From assembly GCA_963582805.1 (NCBI GenBank), contig CAUZTZ010000017.1, positions 1 to 25,032 on the forward strand: a DNA stretch of 25,032 nucleotides, given 5' to 3'. A program made the position numbers and the translations under genes. The stretch comes from GCA-2687515 sp963582805 (lineage in GTDB: Bacteria > Pseudomonadota > Alphaproteobacteria > Rhodospirillales > UBA2165). The notes under the pieces are model-generated. The model was given only the letters and a program-made list of their open reading frames with translations, was not told the DNA's origin and searched no databases. Of this stretch, positions 6,959 through 14,699 are shown piece after piece (positions within the stretch are counted from its first letter, which is position 1; each line of letters begins with the position of its first letter).

Positions 6959-7825
6959 ATGGGGATGGCACGATTTGCAGCGGCGGGCTTGGCGCTCCTT
7001 GGACTGTCGCTGATCAGCGGCGGCGGGTTGGCCCAGACCAAACCTTTCAAGCAGGCGCGCTTCCCTTGCGGCGCCGGCATCGCCCAGAATTTCTCCGGCG
7101 GATTTCAAAAAGCCGCCTTCCGCCTGGCCGACGTGCCGGCCGGACATTTGAGCGTTCAGTTCATCGGCCACGCCTCGTTCCTGGTGCGCTCGCCGGGCGG
7201 CGTCAAGGTGGCCACCGACTATAACGATAATTACCGCGCCGACGCGTTGCCCGATATCGCCACCATGAACATCCAGCGCGGCAATCATTCCACCGATAAT
7301 ATCGAGCCCTCGATCAGGCACGTGCTGCGCGGCTGGTCCGAAGACGGCACCGTGAAGCGCCACGATGTGACTTTTAAAGATGTGCGCGTCTATAACCTGC
7401 CCACCAATCTGGAGGATTACGGCAGCGGCTTCACAAATTTCTCGTCCATGTTCATCATCCAGTCGGGCGGGCTGTGCGTCGCCCATATGGGGCATCTGGC
7501 GCATCTCCTTGATAAGGAGCAGTTTTACCGGATCGGGCGCATCGATATGCTGCTGGTGCCGGTGGATGGCCGCGTGACCCTGTCCTTTGAAGAGCTGGCG
7601 CGCAACATCAAGGGCATCAACCCGCGCGTCGTGGTGCCTATGCATTTCAACGTGTTCTCGACGTTGGACGAGTTTCTTATGCAGGCCGAGCGGCTGTTCA
7701 AGATCAAGCGCATCAAGGGCGATACGGTCGAGATCAGCAAAGCGAAGCTGCCCGAAAAGACCGAGATTTGGCTGATGGCGCCGGGCAGGGATGGCTTCGG
7801 CGGCCCTGGCGGGCCACCCCTTTGA
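6959..7825 (+). CDS. Exported MBL-fold protein with degenerate metal site
   Basis: This is a metallo-beta-lactamase-fold hydrolase homologue (288 aa) with an N-terminal signal peptide (hydrophobic 8-24, likely cleavage after GGGLA). ATG 6959 is preceded by GGAG at 7 bases. UlaG-like landmarks are FIGHASF (His71), ATDYN (Asp87), HMGHL (His176, His179), PVDG (Asp204) and VVPMHF (His229). The central metal motif reads TMNIQRGNHSTDN. Where the paralogue immediately downstream has histidines at the first and last positions (SHDTHYADH), this protein has Arg107 and Asn114. It therefore probably binds fewer metals or is non-catalytic, while the other ligands remain. The reading frame is intact, so it is not a pseudogene. 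Its stop overlaps the start of the second copy. The substrate is unknown. Confidence 0.85.
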   Translation: MGMARFAAAGLALLGLSLISGGGLAQTKPFKQARFPCGAGIAQNFSGGFQKAAFRLADVPAGHLSVQFIGHASFLVRSPGGVKVATDYNDNYRADALPDIATMNIQRGNHSTDNIEPSIRHVLRGWSEDGTVKRHDVTFKDVRVYNLPTNLEDYGSGFTNFSSMFIIQSGGLCVAHMGHLAHLLDKEQFYRIGRIDMLLVPVDGRVTLSFEELARNIKGINPRVVVPMHFNVFSTLDEFLMQAERLFKIKRIKGDTVEISKAKLPEKTEIWLMAPGRDGFGGPGGPPL

Positions 7826-8646
7826 AACCGGCATGGGCATTTTTGGCGGTGCTGGCCGGGCTCATTGGTTTGAGCCAGCCGGCGGCGGCGGAACCCATCA
7901 AAGGCGCGCCGAGCCCGTGCGGCCTGTCCCTGGCCGGCGCCCCGCTTCTGCATCATGCCGCGTTCCAAGCGCCGCAGCTGGCGGCGGGCAAGATGCGTAT
8001 CATCTATCTCGGCCATTCCACCTTTCAGATCGAGACCCCCGGCGGCGCCCGCGCGGCCACCGATTTCAACGGGTTTAACGTATTGCCGGGCCGGTTGCCG
8101 CAGATTGTCACCATGAACAATTCCCACGACACCCATTATGCCGATCACGTGGACCCGGCGGTCAAATTCGTGCTGCGCGGCTGGGACCCGGACGGCGGTA
8201 TGGCGCGCCACCATATGAAGCACCGGGATTTGCGCATCTACAACCTGCCCACCAATATTTTCACCAATTCCCTTGGCGCCACCGGCTCCACCAACGGCAA
8301 TTCGGTGTTTGTGTTCGAGGCCGCCGGCATCTGCGCCGCCCATCTCGGCCACTTGCATCACATGCTGTCGAAGCAACAGGTGCAGCGCATCGGGCGCATC
8401 GATGTGTTGTTCGTGCCCATCGACGGCACCGTCACACTCAGCCATGAAGAGGCCTTCAACATCATCGGCCAGATCAATCCGAAGATCATCATGCCCATGC
8501 ATTTTTCCTTCGGCGGGCCCACCGAATTTATCGAGATCGCGCGCACCAGGTTTCCGGTGAAACGCCATAACGGCAATTTCATCGATTTGGGCCGCGCCGA
8601 TCTGCCCGCCAAGACCGAGGTCTTGTTCCTCGGCATCGAGTTTTGA
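7822..8646 (+). CDS. Exported MBL-fold metal-dependent hydrolase
   Basis: This is the second copy of the tandem pair (274 aa from the TTG at 7822). I chose that start because it gives a clean signal peptide (MKPAW... to QPAAA, cleavage before EPIKG) and because the TTG overlaps the upstream TGA stop (TTTGA), a typical coupling. A TTG at 7768 would add 18 polar residues before the signal peptide. Metal ligands look complete: YLGHSTF (His65), ATDFN (Asp81), SHDTHYADH (His102, His105, Asp108, His109), HLGHL (His174, His177), PIDG (Asp201) and IMPMHF (His227). The motif is an expanded form of HxHxDH with one extra residue in each gap. The pair shares NLPTN, RIGRID and VTLS blocks. The substrate is unknown; the periplasmic location is inferred. 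Confidence 0.86.
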   Translation: MKPAWAFLAVLAGLIGLSQPAAAEPIKGAPSPCGLSLAGAPLLHHAAFQAPQLAAGKMRIIYLGHSTFQIETPGGARAATDFNGFNVLPGRLPQIVTMNNSHDTHYADHVDPAVKFVLRGWDPDGGMARHHMKHRDLRIYNLPTNIFTNSLGATGSTNGNSVFVFEAAGICAAHLGHLHHMLSKQQVQRIGRIDVLFVPIDGTVTLSHEEAFNIIGQINPKIIMPMHFSFGGPTEFIEIARTRFPVKRHNGNFIDLGRADLPAKTEVLFLGIEF

Positions 8647-8652
8647 TATATT

Positions 8653-9471
8653 TTAGAGCGCGCCGCCGGGCTCGTGGAGGGCGCCGCCGGCCAGATATTC
8701 GGTGATATTGGAGAACGCGTCATCGACGCTGTCGGTCACCGTCATCAGCTTGATGTCGGCCTTATTGATGGTGCCGAACTCGGCGAGGGCATCGAAATTG
8801 ACGACTTTTTGCCAATAATCGGCGCCGTAGAGAACGATCTTGATGGGCCGGGTCAGCTTGCCGGTCTGCATCAATGTCACCACTTCGAACAATTCGTCGA
8901 GGGTTCCGAAGCCGCCCGGAAAGACGATGATCGCTTTCGCCATATAGGCAAACCAGAACTTGCGCATGAAGAAATAATGGAACTCGAAGCTCAAATGACG
9001 GGTGATGTAGGGATTGTCGTGCTGCTCGTTGGGGATCGAAATATTGAGCCCGATATTGAGGCCCTTGGCTTCCGAGGCGCCCCGGTTGGCGGCCTCCATA
9101 ATGCCCGGCCCGCCGCCGGTGCAGACCACGAAGCGGCGATCATCGCCGGCGTTTAAATCCTTGGACCAATGGGTCAGTTTTTTTGCCAGCGCGCGGGCGT
9201 CTTCGTAATAGCGGGACATGGCAAGTGCCTTTTCCGCCGCGTCCACATCACCGCCCGAGCCCCGCGCGTCTTTCAAGGCGGTCTGCGCCTGGCGCTTGGA
9301 TTTAAAGCGGGCCGAGCCGAAAAACACGATGGTATCCTGGACGCCGAACTTTTCGAAGCGGGTTTCCGGTTCCATATATTCGGCCTGGATGCGCAAGGCC
9401 CGGGCTTCGCGCGCGTTCATGAATTCAGCGTTGTTGTAGGCTTTTTCGGCCCGGTAGCGGGTTTCGGCCAT
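8653..9471 (-). CDS. LOG-family (TIGR00730-type) nucleotide phosphoribohydrolase
   Basis: This is a Rossmann-like protein of the lysine-decarboxylase-like/LOG family (272 aa). Members hydrolyse the N-glycosidic bond of nucleoside 5'-monophosphates, including cytokinin precursors. Signatures: TIVFFGSARF near residue 47, TGGGPGIMEAANRG at 118-131, FFMRKF (Arg170, Lys171) and the hallmark PGGFGTLDE (185-193, catalytic Glu193). The length is longer than plant-type LOGs (about 190-220) because of an N-terminal helical region, typical of the bacterial subgroup. ATG 9471 is preceded by AAGGAG at 7 bases; an upstream ATG at 9507 lacks this. It converges with the MBL gene (6 bases apart) and is divergent from the FAD hydroxylase. 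Substrate specificity cannot be read from sequence; older annotations as lysine decarboxylase are wrong for this motif. Confidence 0.92.
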   Translation of the reverse strand: MAETRYRAEKAYNNAEFMNAREARALRIQAEYMEPETRFEKFGVQDTIVFFGSARFKSKRQAQTALKDARGSGGDVDAAEKALAMSRYYEDARALAKKLTHWSKDLNAGDDRRFVVCTGGGPGIMEAANRGASEAKGLNIGLNISIPNEQHDNPYITRHLSFEFHYFFMRKFWFAYMAKAIIVFPGGFGTLDELFEVVTLMQTGKLTRPIKIVLYGADYWQKVVNFDALAEFGTINKADIKLMTVTDSVDDAFSNITEYLAGGALHEPGGAL

Positions 9472-9559
9472 GGCCTGGCTCCTTTTTGGGTTATGATGCT
9501 GGTGCAATGATGTGGAATTCGAGGCTTGAAATCAACCGTGACAATCGCAAGGGTGGCGC

Positions 9560-11200
9560 ATGCAAGACGCATCCGGACAAACGTTCGATACGCCCGTCCT
9601 GATCGCCGGCGGCGGCCCCGTGGGGTTGTGGCTGGCGCAGGTCTTAAGCTGGTACGGCCAGCGCTGTATTTTGGTCGAAGAGCGCGCCGCCACCACCGAA
9701 TTTCCCAAGATGGACGTGACCAACGGCCGCTCCATGGAATTGTTCCGCCGGCTCGATTTGGCGGCGCCGGTGCGCGCCCTCGGCTGTCCGGACGGGAACA
9801 ATCACGACGTGGTCTTTATGACCGCCTTTACAGGAACCGAAGTGGCCCGCGTGCCCTACGCACCGCCGGCAGAGCAACGCCAACGCTTCCGCGACATCAA
9901 CGACGGCGCCCAGCCCTTGGAGCCCAACCTGCGCCTCAGCCAGGTTCTGCTGGAGCCGTTTTTGAAAGCCCGCGCCGACGCCGATCCAAACATAGATGTG
10001 CGCTTTGGCTGGGCGCTCACCGGCTTTTCTGAAGATGCCGATGGCGTCACCGCAACCATCGCCGAAAGCGCAAGCGGCGCCGAGCAAAGCGTCCGCTGCC
10101 GGTATCTGGCGGGCTGCGACGGCGCCTCCAGCGTGACCCGCAAGGGATTGGGCTTCGGGCTCAGCGGTGATGCCGCCGTGCGCCAGGCGCATCAAATTCA
10201 TTTCCGCTCCACCGCCCTCGACGTGATCCAGCATCTGGGTCAGGCCTGGCATTATTACAATGGCGAGAAGGGCACCGTCATCGCCCAGGACGATAAGGAA
10301 ATCTGGACCTATCAATATATCCTCTGGCCGGGCATGCGCGATGAAGACGTGGATGTGGACGCGGTGCTGCGCGATCTCGCTGGGCGGGATTTCGACTACC
10401 AGGTTATCCTGCGTTCCACCTGGACGGCGCGGGCGCTCATATCAGACAGCTACGCTAGCCAAAATGGGCGCGTCTTTCTGGCCGGCGACGCGGCCCATCA
10501 ATATGTGCCCACCGGCGGCTATGGGATGAATACCGGCGTCGGCGATGCCTTCGATCTGGGCTGGAAGCTGGGCGCCACCCTGGCCGGCTGGGGCGGGCCG
10601 GGATTGCTGGCCTGTTACGATGCGGAGCGGCGCCCGGTGGGGATACGCAACCGGGAGCGCTCGCTGTTTCATGCGCAGAACTCGGCCCAATGGCGGAAAA
10701 TGTGCGGGCCCGAATATCGCCAAGCCGGCGCCGCCGGCGATGCCAACCGGGCCGAAGTGGGGCGCGCCATGGTGCAACTGCATGGCGCCGAGAACGAAAG
10801 CCTGGGCATCGAATTTGGCTACCGCTACGCATCACCCATCATCGCCGCCGATGATGCGCCGCCGGCGGCGAGCGATCCGGTGCGCTACATCGCCACCGCT
10901 GAGCCCGGCGCCCGCGCCCCCAGCTTCTATTTGGACGACGGCTCGGCCCTGTTCGATCATTTCGGGCGCGGCTTTACGTTATTGCGTTTGGGGCGGAGCC
11001 CGCCGGCGACCGATGCGCTGGCGGCAGCAGCGGGCGCCGCGGGCGTGCCGTTGGAGATATTCGAAGCCCCCGACGACCGCGTCCGCGAAGTCTATGAGCG
11101 CGACCTGATCCTGGTGCGCCCCGACGGCCACGTTGCCTGGCGCGGCGACGCCCTGCCGGACGATGCGGCGGCGCTCCTGGATTTGGTGCGCGGCGCCTAG
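9560..11200 (+). CDS. FAD-dependent aromatic hydroxylase (PheA/TfdB family)
   Basis: This is a group A flavoprotein monooxygenase (546 aa) expected to hydroxylate a phenolic substrate with NAD(P)H and O2. The three family motifs are intact: the dinucleotide-binding GGGPVG at 17-22, the DG motif CDGASSVTRKGLG (Asp187-Gly188), and the GD motif VFLAGDAAHQYVPTGGYGMNTG (Asp310). The last roughly 110 residues correspond to the thioredoxin-like C-terminal domain of phenol-hydroxylase-type enzymes. ATG 9560 is preceded by AAGGGTGG. Its stop overlaps the stop of the convergent luciferase-like gene in a shared CTAG. Neighbouring ring-cleavage and decarboxylase genes suggest an aromatic degradation role, for example making a catechol-type intermediate. 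The substrate is not identifiable. Confidence 0.92.
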   Translation: MQDASGQTFDTPVLIAGGGPVGLWLAQVLSWYGQRCILVEERAATTEFPKMDVTNGRSMELFRRLDLAAPVRALGCPDGNNHDVVFMTAFTGTEVARVPYAPPAEQRQRFRDINDGAQPLEPNLRLSQVLLEPFLKARADADPNIDVRFGWALTGFSEDADGVTATIAESASGAEQSVRCRYLAGCDGASSVTRKGLGFGLSGDAAVRQAHQIHFRSTALDVIQHLGQAWHYYNGEKGTVIAQDDKEIWTYQYILWPGMRDEDVDVDAVLRDLAGRDFDYQVILRSTWTARALISDSYASQNGRVFLAGDAAHQYVPTGGYGMNTGVGDAFDLGWKLGATLAGWGGPGLLACYDAERRPVGIRNRERSLFHAQNSAQWRKMCGPEYRQAGAAGDANRAEVGRAMVQLHGAENESLGIEFGYRYASPIIAADDAPPAASDPVRYIATAEPGARAPSFYLDDGSALFDHFGRGFTLLRLGRSPPATDALAAAAGAAGVPLEIFEAPDDRVREVYERDLILVRPDGHVAWRGDALPDDAAALLDLVRGA

Positions 11201-12324
11201 GCCACGTCCCGCCCAAGCGTCCCCTCAAACGCCGGGATGACTTCTTTGCCGAACAATTGGATCGAGTTGTTGACCATGCCGGACGGCATTTTGCCGATGT
11301 CGTGGTTGGTGCAGAAGATGTCGTAGCCGATCTTGGCCTGGCCTTCTTGCAACTTCTTGATCACCGTTTCGGGGCTGCCGACGATGGCCAGGCCCTGCTC
11401 AAGATTGTACTCGTAGCTTTCGCGGGCAGCGGCCATCACCTCGCCCCGGCGCTTGTCGTCGAAGCGCACCGAATCTGAACCCATGCCGCGCGCATGTGTG
11501 CCCCAGCCGATGCGCGTCTTGGCCAACGCCCCGCCGCCCACCGGCACGGCGCCGCCTTCGCGGCTGGCGATGAACTGGCGCGCTTCTTCGTGCGCTTTTG
11601 CATCGGTTTCCGCCACATGAACCTGGCGCATCAGGAACACCCTCGGCATCGGGCCTTGGTGTTGGGCCTCCGTCCATTTTTGGCGGTAGAGATCGAATTT
11701 TTGCGCAACCACGTCATCCACATCCAGGTTCTGCGCCACGTGGTAATTGTTCTTGGCGGCAAATTCGATGGCCGGGTCCGAATGCACCGCCGCCCAGATC
11801 GGCGGATAGGGTTTCTGGAACGGCTTCGGTTTCGGCAAGGCCTCGTCGAAGGTGAAATATTTGCCCTGGTGGGTGACCTCATCGTCGGTCCAGGCGCGCT
11901 TCACCAGATCCAGCACTTCTTCGGATATGGCGGCGCGCTCGTAGAAATTGACGCCCCAGCGGATAAATTCGTGTTCGTGGACGCCGATGCCGGTGCCGAA
12001 CTCGACCCGGCCCCGGGACAGGTGATCGAGCATGGCCACTTCCTGGGCGAGGCGCATGGGATGATAGAACGGCAACTGCCACATCATGGCGCCGATGCGG
12101 ATACGGGATGTGGCGCGGGCGACGGCGGTCAGGAACACCGTCGGTGCCGTGATGCGCCCGATCATCGGCGAGTTCTGATGCTCGATCACGAAATAGGAAT
12201 GCCAGCCCAGCGCTTCGAGCATCTGCACCTGGGCGATATGGGCATCATAGATATCGGCCATCTCGCCGTCCTGATCGGCATAGCCGCCGACGGCGCTCCA
12301 AAACGCGAAATCCAGTGTCGCCAT
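11197..12324 (-). CDS. LLM-class (luciferase-like) flavin-dependent oxidoreductase
   Basis: This is a TIM-barrel monooxygenase or dehydrogenase of the bacterial luciferase superfamily (375 aa), using FMNH2 or F420. Typical features are the beta-1 strand LDFAFWSAVGG, WHSYFVIEHQN, RIRIGAMMWQLPFYHPMRLAQEVAMLDHLSRGRVEFGTGIG and the C-terminal loop LAIVGSPETVIKKL. The start ATG 12324 is preceded by GGGAGG at 8 bases. It follows the extradiol dioxygenase gene on the same strand by 81 bases, so the two are probably one transcription unit from the promoter at 13420-13393. No flavin reductase lies in the window, so reduced flavin would have to come from elsewhere. The reaction is unknown; oxidation of an aromatic ring-cleavage or aldehyde intermediate is only one possibility. 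Confidence 0.9.
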   Translation of the reverse strand: MATLDFAFWSAVGGYADQDGEMADIYDAHIAQVQMLEALGWHSYFVIEHQNSPMIGRITAPTVFLTAVARATSRIRIGAMMWQLPFYHPMRLAQEVAMLDHLSRGRVEFGTGIGVHEHEFIRWGVNFYERAAISEEVLDLVKRAWTDDEVTHQGKYFTFDEALPKPKPFQKPYPPIWAAVHSDPAIEFAAKNNYHVAQNLDVDDVVAQKFDLYRQKWTEAQHQGPMPRVFLMRQVHVAETDAKAHEEARQFIASREGGAVPVGGGALAKTRIGWGTHARGMGSDSVRFDDKRRGEVMAAARESYEYNLEQGLAIVGSPETVIKKLQEGQAKIGYDIFCTNHDIGKMPSGMVNNSIQLFGKEVIPAFEGTLGRDVA

Positions 12325-12405
12325 AGTTTTAGCCTCCCCCCTTATGGTATTGCGCCGCTTGACCGTTGGCTGATGCTATTGCCTTCGCCGGAGGAATGCA
12401 AAACG

Positions 12406-13365
12406 CTAGTCGCCCACCCATTGCGCCGGGCGCATGCTCCTATGTTCGGGCCGGGCCGACCAGGAATGGCCGTAAAAGCCCGGATCGCGGGGATCGATTT
12501 TCCGCACCTGCCAGTCGTCATCGCAATGATCGATATCCGACAACACTTCGATACAGCCGCCCGCCGGGTTCCACAGATACCAGGAAAAGCTGGAACAGAT
12601 ATTGTGGCGGATGGGCCCCACATTGGTCTGCCAGCCGGCGTTCTCCATATACTCGCCAAGCATGCCGACCTCGTCCAGATCCTTGACCTCGTAGGCGACG
12701 TGCTGGAAGCCGTAATAGCCGTCATTGCTTTTTTGCAGAAACAGATTGTGGTGATCGCGGGTGCCGGCGGCCCGCATGAAGGCGCCGCTGACGGTCATAT
12801 CATCGGTGATCACGAAGCCCAGCCGCCCCGTATAGAATCGAATAGCATCGGCGGTATCGCCCGGCACCCAATAAACCACATGCACAAAGCGCAATGGGTG
12901 GATGCGGCGGCGAAGCGCGGCTTCGGCGGGCTTGTTCCAGCGCCCGGTGGTGCCGACGGTGTTGATCTTGGGCAAATCCAGATGCTGGTCCTGAATAGAC
13001 GAGACGGCAAAGCCGATGTGATAGCCCTGATCGTCGCTGCTGTGGAGAATGCCATCGGCGTCTTCGGAGACATTGCGGTCCCTGGACAGCTCCGTTCCGA
13101 TGGCGTCCAGGGTTGCGCGGTCGGCGGCGGCCCAGATGACTTCGCGCACCGTGGAGGCGCCGAAATGCAGCCAGTTCACGTCGGCGGGCGGCAAATTTGT
13201 ATCATCGGCGCCGCGCAAGGCAATGCGGCTGCCGTCGGTGAGGCTGAACTCGGCAACCGTCTCGTCCCGGTGCACTGGCTCTAATCCCCAATCGGTGTGG
13301 AAGCGGACGGCGGCGTCCAAATCTTCGACCCCATAGATGATTTTCTCGATGCCGGTGATATTCAT
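12406..13365 (-). CDS. Two-domain VOC-fold extradiol-type dioxygenase
   Basis: This is a 319-residue protein with two vicinal-oxygen-chelate modules (about 5-125 and 157-285), the layout of type I extradiol ring-cleavage dioxygenases such as BphC and catechol 2,3-dioxygenase. The Fe(II) ligands expected in the C-terminal module are all present: His162 in FVHVVYWV, His222 in GFQHVAYEV and Glu273 in CIEVLSDID. The catalytic second-sphere histidines also align: DHHNLFL (205-206) and PIRHN (His254). The enzyme therefore looks active rather than a glyoxalase-like relative. ATG 13365 is preceded by GGGAGGT at 5 bases and by a good promoter. It heads a unit with the luciferase-like gene and is divergent from the ACMSD-like decarboxylase. 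Expected role: meta-cleavage of a catechol-type diol; the substrate is unknown. Confidence 0.85.
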   Translation of the reverse strand: MNITGIEKIIYGVEDLDAAVRFHTDWGLEPVHRDETVAEFSLTDGSRIALRGADDTNLPPADVNWLHFGASTVREVIWAAADRATLDAIGTELSRDRNVSEDADGILHSSDDQGYHIGFAVSSIQDQHLDLPKINTVGTTGRWNKPAEAALRRRIHPLRFVHVVYWVPGDTADAIRFYTGRLGFVITDDMTVSGAFMRAAGTRDHHNLFLQKSNDGYYGFQHVAYEVKDLDEVGMLGEYMENAGWQTNVGPIRHNICSSFSWYLWNPAGGCIEVLSDIDHCDDDWQVRKIDPRDPGFYGHSWSARPEHRSMRPAQWVGD

Positions 13366-13392
13366 GGCTTACCTCCCATACCCGCCTCACCC

Positions 13393-13420
13393 ATTATCCC
13401 AATACTGGCGGGCTTATCAA
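13393..13420 (-). promoter_or_regulatory. Predicted promoter of the extradiol dioxygenase gene
   Basis: On the minus strand TTGATA (13420-13415) and GATAAT (13398-13393) are separated by 16 bases. Transcription would start near 13386, giving a leader of about 20 bases that carries the GGGAGGT ribosome-binding site. It lies in the 141-base divergent gap with the amidohydrolase gene; a GGCCC-GCTT-GGGCC palindrome in the same gap (around 13456-13469) could be a regulator site, but no convincing plus-strand promoter was found. Confidence 0.45.
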
Positions 13421-13506
13421 ACCCGTTCGCGCCTTGAATGCGTTGACCCGCTGGCCCGCTTGGGCCAAACTTGGTCCCGAGAACACATTCGCGAGGGAGA
13501 GCCATC

Positions 13507-14538
13507 ATGACCATCGACATGCACGCCCACTGGAACCCGCCCGCATTGATCGAGCCGTTTCGCCGCCGCGCCACGCCGCCGCTGATCGAAACCAACGGCG
13601 ACGGGGTCGAGGTTTTGCGCACCAACCGGGGTGAAACGCCGGTCGCCGAGATGTTCGACGATGTGGAAACCCGCCTCGCCGAAATGGACCGCCAGGGGGT
13701 GAGTACCGCCGTGTTGTCCCTGTTCGGCATGCATCAATGGATCGAGCGTTTGCCGGCGGCCGAATCGGTGCCGCTGTGCCGCATCTACAACGATCATGTG
13801 TCGGAGATTTGCGCCGCCAACGACGGCCGCTTCGCCGCCTATGCGTCGCTGCCGCAAGCCGACATGGTGGCAGCGGTGGCCGAGTTCGAGCGGGCCATCA
13901 ATCTGCCCGGCATGATCGGCGCCGTGGTTCCCGGCAACGCCTTCCTGACCCGGCCCGATGCGGAGGCTTACCGGCCGCTTTTGGCCGCCGCCAATGCGCA
14001 CAAGGCGATGCTGTTCATCCATTGGGGGCCGACGCCCGGCGACAGCTGGCCGCGCACCCCGCCGGGCACCGATAATTTTGCCCGGCGCATGGGCACCATC
14101 GATATGCAGCAAAGCCTGTCGGCGGACATGGTGACCCTCTGCATGACCGATATTCTCGACGATTATCCGGACGCGCTGGTCCATATCCATAATCTCGGCG
14201 GCAACATTCCGTTCGAGGTAGAGCGCATGGACCACCGCAGTCTTCTGGACACGCCGGACGAGCCGCTGCCATCGGCCCGCATGAGCAGCAAGCCGGGCCT
14301 CTACATGGATTGCAATTCCTTCGGTGCCCAGGCGATCGAAATGGGGGTCAGGCTGTACGGCGCCGATAAAATATTATTCGGCACAGACGGCACCGAGTTC
14401 GGCGCCGATTGGTCGGCAAAAGCGGTGGCCGAAGCCGATATCGGCGAGGACGCCAGAAACGCCATCCTGCACGACAATGCAGCCCGGGCATTGTCGCATC
14501 TGGCCACCTTCGCGGCGCTCTCCGAAGCGGCGGAGTAA
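13507..14538 (+). CDS. ACMSD-like amidohydrolase (metal-dependent decarboxylase family)
   Basis: This is an amidohydrolase-2 family TIM-barrel enzyme (343 aa). Members include 2-amino-3-carboxymuconate-6-semialdehyde decarboxylase, gamma-resorcylate decarboxylase and 5-carboxyvanillate decarboxylase (LigW). The metal-site pattern is complete: MHAHW (His6, His8), IHWGPTPG (His172), VHIHNLGG (His226/His228) and FGTDGTEFG (Asp294). ATG 13507 is preceded by GAGGGAGAG at 6 bases and puts the HxH motif at the normal N-terminal position; an upstream ATG-like extension to 13471 would not. It is divergent from the extradiol dioxygenase, and a TRAP uptake system follows on the same strand after 161 bases. 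A decarboxylase or a C-C hydrolase acting on a ring acid or a cleavage product are both possible; sequence alone cannot decide. Confidence 0.85.
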   Translation: MTIDMHAHWNPPALIEPFRRRATPPLIETNGDGVEVLRTNRGETPVAEMFDDVETRLAEMDRQGVSTAVLSLFGMHQWIERLPAAESVPLCRIYNDHVSEICAANDGRFAAYASLPQADMVAAVAEFERAINLPGMIGAVVPGNAFLTRPDAEAYRPLLAAANAHKAMLFIHWGPTPGDSWPRTPPGTDNFARRMGTIDMQQSLSADMVTLCMTDILDDYPDALVHIHNLGGNIPFEVERMDHRSLLDTPDEPLPSARMSSKPGLYMDCNSFGAQAIEMGVRLYGADKILFGTDGTEFGADWSAKAVAEADIGEDARNAILHDNAARALSHLATFAALSEAAE

Positions 14539-14602
14539 GGCGCGCCAAAGTTGGGGCGCGGGTATGCAGTCCGTTTGCGAGGCCGGCGCATTAATCCATC
14601 TA

Positions 14603-14630
14603 TTGCAACAATCCGCCAAGGCATTATAGT
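14603..14630 (+). promoter_or_regulatory. Predicted promoter of the TAXI-TRAP operon
   Basis: TTGCAA (14603-14608) and TATAGT (14625-14630) are separated by 16 bases in the 161-base gap before the binding-protein gene. The implied leader of about 63 bases contains two perfect 8-base palindromes, TTAATTAA (14663-14670) and CACTAGTG (14678-14685). These could be regulator sites, and the second directly precedes the ribosome-binding site. A 6-base-arm hairpin at 14541-14560 just after the amidohydrolase stop lacks a T-tract. Confidence 0.4.
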
Positions 14631-14699
14631 CGGCGGACCGCTCGCAAAATAGATTATGCTTCTTAATTAATCGGGCTCACTAGTGGGAGATTCAGTATC

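Noticed and set aside
11494..13284. A 596-codon plus-strand open frame opposite the luciferase-like and extradiol dioxygenase genes.
   Set aside because: It spans two well-recognised genes antisense, has His/Ala/Gly/Asp-rich shadow composition and no motifs. Long antisense frames are expected in GC-rich DNA.
14541..14560. Small hairpin after the amidohydrolase gene as an intrinsic terminator.
   Set aside because: Only six-base arms and no T-tract.
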